Of a stretch of DNA of 64,000 bases, positions 49,171 through 64,000 are shown in pieces. The position numbers and the translations under genes were made by a program. This DNA comes from Engraulis encrasicolus (Eukaryota > Chordata > Actinopteri > Clupeiformes > Engraulidae): assembly GCF_034702125.1 (NCBI RefSeq), contig NC_085875.1, positions 45,835,770 through 45,899,769 on the forward strand. Direction: 5' to 3'. The notes beneath the pieces were generated by a model. That model worked only from the letters and a program-made list of their open reading frames with translations, was not told the origin of the DNA and did no database searches. Every line of letters starts with the position of its first letter. Within the stretch, counting starts at the first letter, position 1.

Positions 49171-49586
49171 AACATTGAAGTCATTGGCAGTGGCATTGCA
49201 TGAGAGTTATGGCAGCCCAGATATGCTTGATGCTTTGCTGTCAGCTGTTTTTTGTTTTTTGATCTGGTATACCCCATAGATTTCCATACCACGTTTTGGT
49301 GCTTTGGTGTTGTGGGCATTCTAATTTGCCAGAAATCTCCAGACATAACCTTCCATTCATTTTCAGTGGGGTTTTATTTCTGGTGAGTTAGAATGCTCAT
49401 AACCACCAAATCACCTAAACATGGTGTGGAAATCTACAGGGTATATTGAAGAGTGAATTGTGGGTCACCAGACCAAAAACAGCTGACAGCAAAGCATCAA
49501 GGATATCTGGGCTTCCATAACTCGTGCAGTGCCACTGCCATTGACTTCAATGTTGGCAGTCTTACCCATGATTGCGGTTTTGAGTA
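49125..49586. mobile_element. 460-bp inverted-repeat element
   Basis: ACTCAAAACCGCAATCATGG at 49125-49144 faces its complement at the right end (about 49567-49586). Arms continue through TTCAATGT/ACATTGAA and GCAGTGGCATTGCA-type sequence. A related copy, split by a SINE, is at 61500-61935. Confidence 0.65.
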
Positions 49587-50560
49587 GTGTAGTGCTGTGT
49601 AGTTTGTGGTGTGGTATGTAGTGTAGTGCACTGTAGTTTGTGGTCTGGTATCTAGAGTAGTGTAGTGCAGTGTAGTTTGTGGTGTGGTATGTAGTGTAGT
49701 GCAGTGTGGTGTGGTGTGCAGTGTAGTTTGTGGTGTGGTGTGGTGTGTAGTGTAGTGCAGTGTGGTGTGGTGTGTAGTGTAGTGCAGTGTAGTTTGTGGT
49801 GTGGTGTGTAGTGCGGTGTGGTGTGGTGTGGTGTGGTGTGGTGTGTAGTGTAGTTTGTGGTCTGGTGTGTAGTGCAGTGCAGTGCAGTTTGTGGTGTGGT
49901 ATGTAGTGCAGTGCAGTGTAGTTTGCAGGGGTGATAGTGAAAAAAAGTCCTGAGCCTGAACTTTTTCCCTTGCTCTAACGACGACGACAAGATACTGCAT
50001 AGTGACGTAACGTAGGCCTATTTTGACACATTATTCAAACATTTACTAGCCTGTGTATGACCATTGTTCAAGCCTGATAGTAGCGAAAACCCTGAACCTG
50101 TAACACTTTCTGAGAGAAGAATAAACTAATGACTAATTATTATCAATGTTTTTATTTTTGCAAACTCTGTCAAGCCTGAAATCAGGCATGGCGCCTGAAT
50201 ACTATCAGCCCTGAGTTTGTGGTGTGGTGTGTAGTGTAGTGTAGTGTAGTGTAGTGTAGTTTGCGGTTATCTAATGTAGCTTGGTGTAGTGTAGTGCAGT
50301 GTAGTTTGTGGTGTGGTGTGTAGTGTAGTGTAGTGTAGTTTGTAGTGTAGTGCAGTGTAGTTTGTGGTGTGGTGTGTAGTGTAGTGTAGTGTAGTGTAGT
50401 TTGTGGTGTGGTGTAGTGTAGTGTAGTTTGTGGTGTGGTGTGTAGTGCAGTGCAGTGCAGTGTAGTTTGCGGTTATCTAATGTAGCGTGGTGTAGTGTAG
50501 AGCAGTGTAGTGTAGTGTAGTTTGTGCTATGGCATCTAGTGTAGTTCAGTGTGGTGTAGC
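49587..50560. repeat. GTAGT/GTGGT minisatellite, split by a MITE
   Basis: Irregular repeats of GTAGTGCAGTGTAGTTTGTG / GTGTGGTGTGTAGTGTAG. Interrupted once at 49926-50213. Long minus-strand frames of Thr-His-Leu here are repeat artefacts. Confidence 0.85.
49926..50213. mobile_element. 288-bp MITE, family A copy 2
   Basis: CAGGGGTGATAGT to ACTATCAGCCCTG, flanked by AGTTTG (49920-49925 and 50214-50219), a word that is part of the host minisatellite. Very similar to 23182-23466. Confidence 0.8.
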
Positions 50561-50599
50561 GTAGTATAAAAATACTCTTCTCTGCATGAGAAAAACATC

Positions 50600-51139
50600 T
50601 GAGACGGAGAAAATATATGTGACTGTAGCCTTTTAGTTCATAAAAAAATACTTGACTCTACTGTATTCTACAACCTGGCGACCATGGTACTTTCCACCTG
50701 CAGAGAGTAATAAAAGTCTGCACATCCAAACGTCTGACCTGGGAGCAGGACAACCAAATGACCAGATAAAAAGAGAAAAAGTCCCATTCAACCAGGATTT
50801 TCTGCTCACTTTTCATCCGCAGAAGAACAGAAGCAGCAGCAGCAGCAGCACTGTGAAGACTGGATGGGGATAACCAGCAATGTTCACTCCTCTTGTTCAT
50901 CCTCCTTTCTTCTTCTTACACCTCCTCCATTCCTTTCCCTCCTCCTCCTCTTCTCCTTCCTCATCATCCATTCCTATTCGTCCTCTGTCTGAAGGATGTT
51001 ATGTAAGATCAGCCACCCCCTGTCGATGACCAGTCCTCCTATCTTCCTCCACCTCCTCCTCTGTCTGAGCAGCTACTTGTGTCCAAGCAGGTTACCCCTA
51101 ACTCCTCCTCCTCCTCCTTAATGTGAGTCTAGTCTTGTG
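50600..51139. other. intergenic, CTCCTC-rich, no gene seen
   Basis: Pyrimidine-rich low-complexity sequence (CCTCCTCCTC) downstream of POMT2; no exon recognised. Confidence 0.4.
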
Positions 51140-51147
51140 TAATAGAT

Positions 51148-51506
51148 CAGTGGTTCCCAACCTATGGGTCGGGACCCCCCTTATGGGTCGCCAAAGATCC
51201 ACAGGGGGTCGCGGAGCCCTCTTGATTTTAAGGGGTTTCGTTTTAAATATATATAGCCCATGTTGAATAAAAGACAAAGCATTTAACTAATATTAAATGC
51301 ATAGACGCAACAAATTGTAAGTGCTTCATTAAACATTTATTCTATATTTGACCAAAGACGAATTGAGGAATAAAATAACTAAAATAAGTTTTCGCAGGAA
51401 ACGGAGGGCATCTTGTGACTCCGTCTCGGGCGCTCGCGTGGTTGGGTCACCAAAGCTTACAATAGTAAAAACATGGGTCCCTTAAGAAAAAGGTTGGGAA
51501 CCACTG
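51148..51506. mobile_element. hAT-type MITE (CAGTGGTTCCCAACCT)
   Basis: Termini CAGTGGTTCCCAACC and GGTTGGGAACCACTG; 8-bp target duplication TAATAGAT at 51140-51147 and 51507-51514. A classic vertebrate hAT MITE signature. Confidence 0.9.
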
Positions 51507-51629
51507 TAATAGATAATGATCTCCAATCCCCTCTGGAGAATGTTTTGGTTTATATGTCCCTTTCTGCATACCATACTACCACCACCTGTTTACCCTTTTC
51601 TTTCTTCAACCCCCGCCCCTCTTCCCCCC

Positions 51630-51715
51630 CCATCTCTCTCTCTCTCTCTTTCTCTCCCCCTCTCTTCTCTCTCCCCCCTCTCTTCTCTCCCCCTTCCTCT
51701 CTCTCTTCTCTCTCT

Positions 51716-51784
<69 letters not shown>
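51630..51784. repeat. (CT)n-rich tract
   Basis: Interrupted CT/CCCTCT repeats, a pure (CT)n from about 51720. It ends about 65 bp from the POMT2 stop codon and so is probably in its 3'UTR. Confidence 0.9.
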
Positions 51785-51788
<4 letters not shown>

Positions 51789-51848
51789 ACTGTTCTCTCT
51801 CTCCAATCCCTCCCTCTCTCTTTTCTCTTTCCCCCCCCCCCTCTCCCA

Positions 51849-63683
<11,835 letters not shown>

Positions 63684-63744
63684 CTGTGGGAGGAATAGGT
63701 AGAGAGATACAGGGCTCTAATAGCTTCTTCCTGACCCACCACGC

Positions 63745-63895
63745 CGAACACCATTCAAATCCAGTTTACAGTAAAATGTATTGTAACTTAAGTTACTAGC
63801 ATTGTAACTAGTACACATGACAGACTCCTCCTGTAATGACTTACATTACTATGACAGCAAAAAATAAATGCATTACAGTAATTAATTAGAGTACC
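63745..63895. mobile_element. partial relative of the 5-436 MITE
   Basis: CGAACACCATTCAAATCCAG and AATGCATTACAGTAATTAAT blocks appear in the same order as at 240-410. Both ends are missing. Confidence 0.55.
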
Positions 63896-64000
63896 CTGTA
63901 CCACCTGAGAAAATATTGAGCTCCCAGAGTACCACCTGGCTTGACAACCAACACTGTTCACTTTTGCCAGTCAATACACGATAGATATTCATAATGTTTA

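Overview
The window is vertebrate nuclear DNA, almost certainly from a ray-finned (teleost) fish. The genes are split into many short exons that give fish-like versions of vertebrate proteins. The non-coding DNA is full of teleost-type repeats: hAT-type MITEs with 8-bp target-site duplications, Tc1 remnants, L2/Rex-type LINEs and tRNA-derived SINEs. About 25 (CA)n or (GA)n tracts are longer than 50 bp. I cannot name the species; such dinucleotide density would suit a gadiform or clupeiform fish, but that is a guess. Annotation was by eye: exon edges come from splice signals, reading phase and protein families recalled from memory.

Four genes are supported. (1) CCDC28B, minus strand, coding exons 7786 to 2727, with a probable non-coding first exon near 9.0-9.1 kb. 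(2) TMEM39B, minus strand, eight coding exons from 31136 to 11149 encoding 486 aa in unbroken phase. (3) KHDRBS1 (Sam68), plus strand, nine coding exons from 36632 to 43824 encoding 419 aa, divergent from TMEM39B. (4) The C-terminal half of POMT2, minus strand, eleven exons from 63683 to 51849, with the 5' part beyond the right edge.

Layout: 1-2.7 kb is repeat-rich 3' flank. 2.7-9.4 kb is CCDC28B. 9.4-11.1 kb is an intergenic gap with LINE and Tc1 debris. 11.1-33.3 kb is TMEM39B, whose large intron 5 (13.6-24.9 kb) holds nested transposons. 33.3-36.4 kb is the divergent intergenic region. 36.4-44.3 kb is KHDRBS1. 44.3-51.8 kb is a repeat-filled gap with a large inverted repeat and a split minisatellite. 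51.8-63.7 kb is POMT2, whose introns are largely microsatellite. The genes do not form a pathway: CCDC28B is linked to cilia, TMEM39B is an ER-type multipass protein, KHDRBS1 binds RNA and regulates splicing, and POMT2 is an ER O-mannosyltransferase.

Two signals stand out. First, at five exons (TMEM39B exons 1 and 5; POMT2 exons 4, 6 and 10 as numbered here) the exon tail, usually with its 5' splice site, has been copied once or several times into the downstream intron, leaving ladders of decayed tails and decoy donors. Second, dinucleotide repeats beside splice sites have a consistent strand polarity: sense (TG)n before acceptors and sense (CA)n after donors, so several introns are bracketed by complementary repeats.
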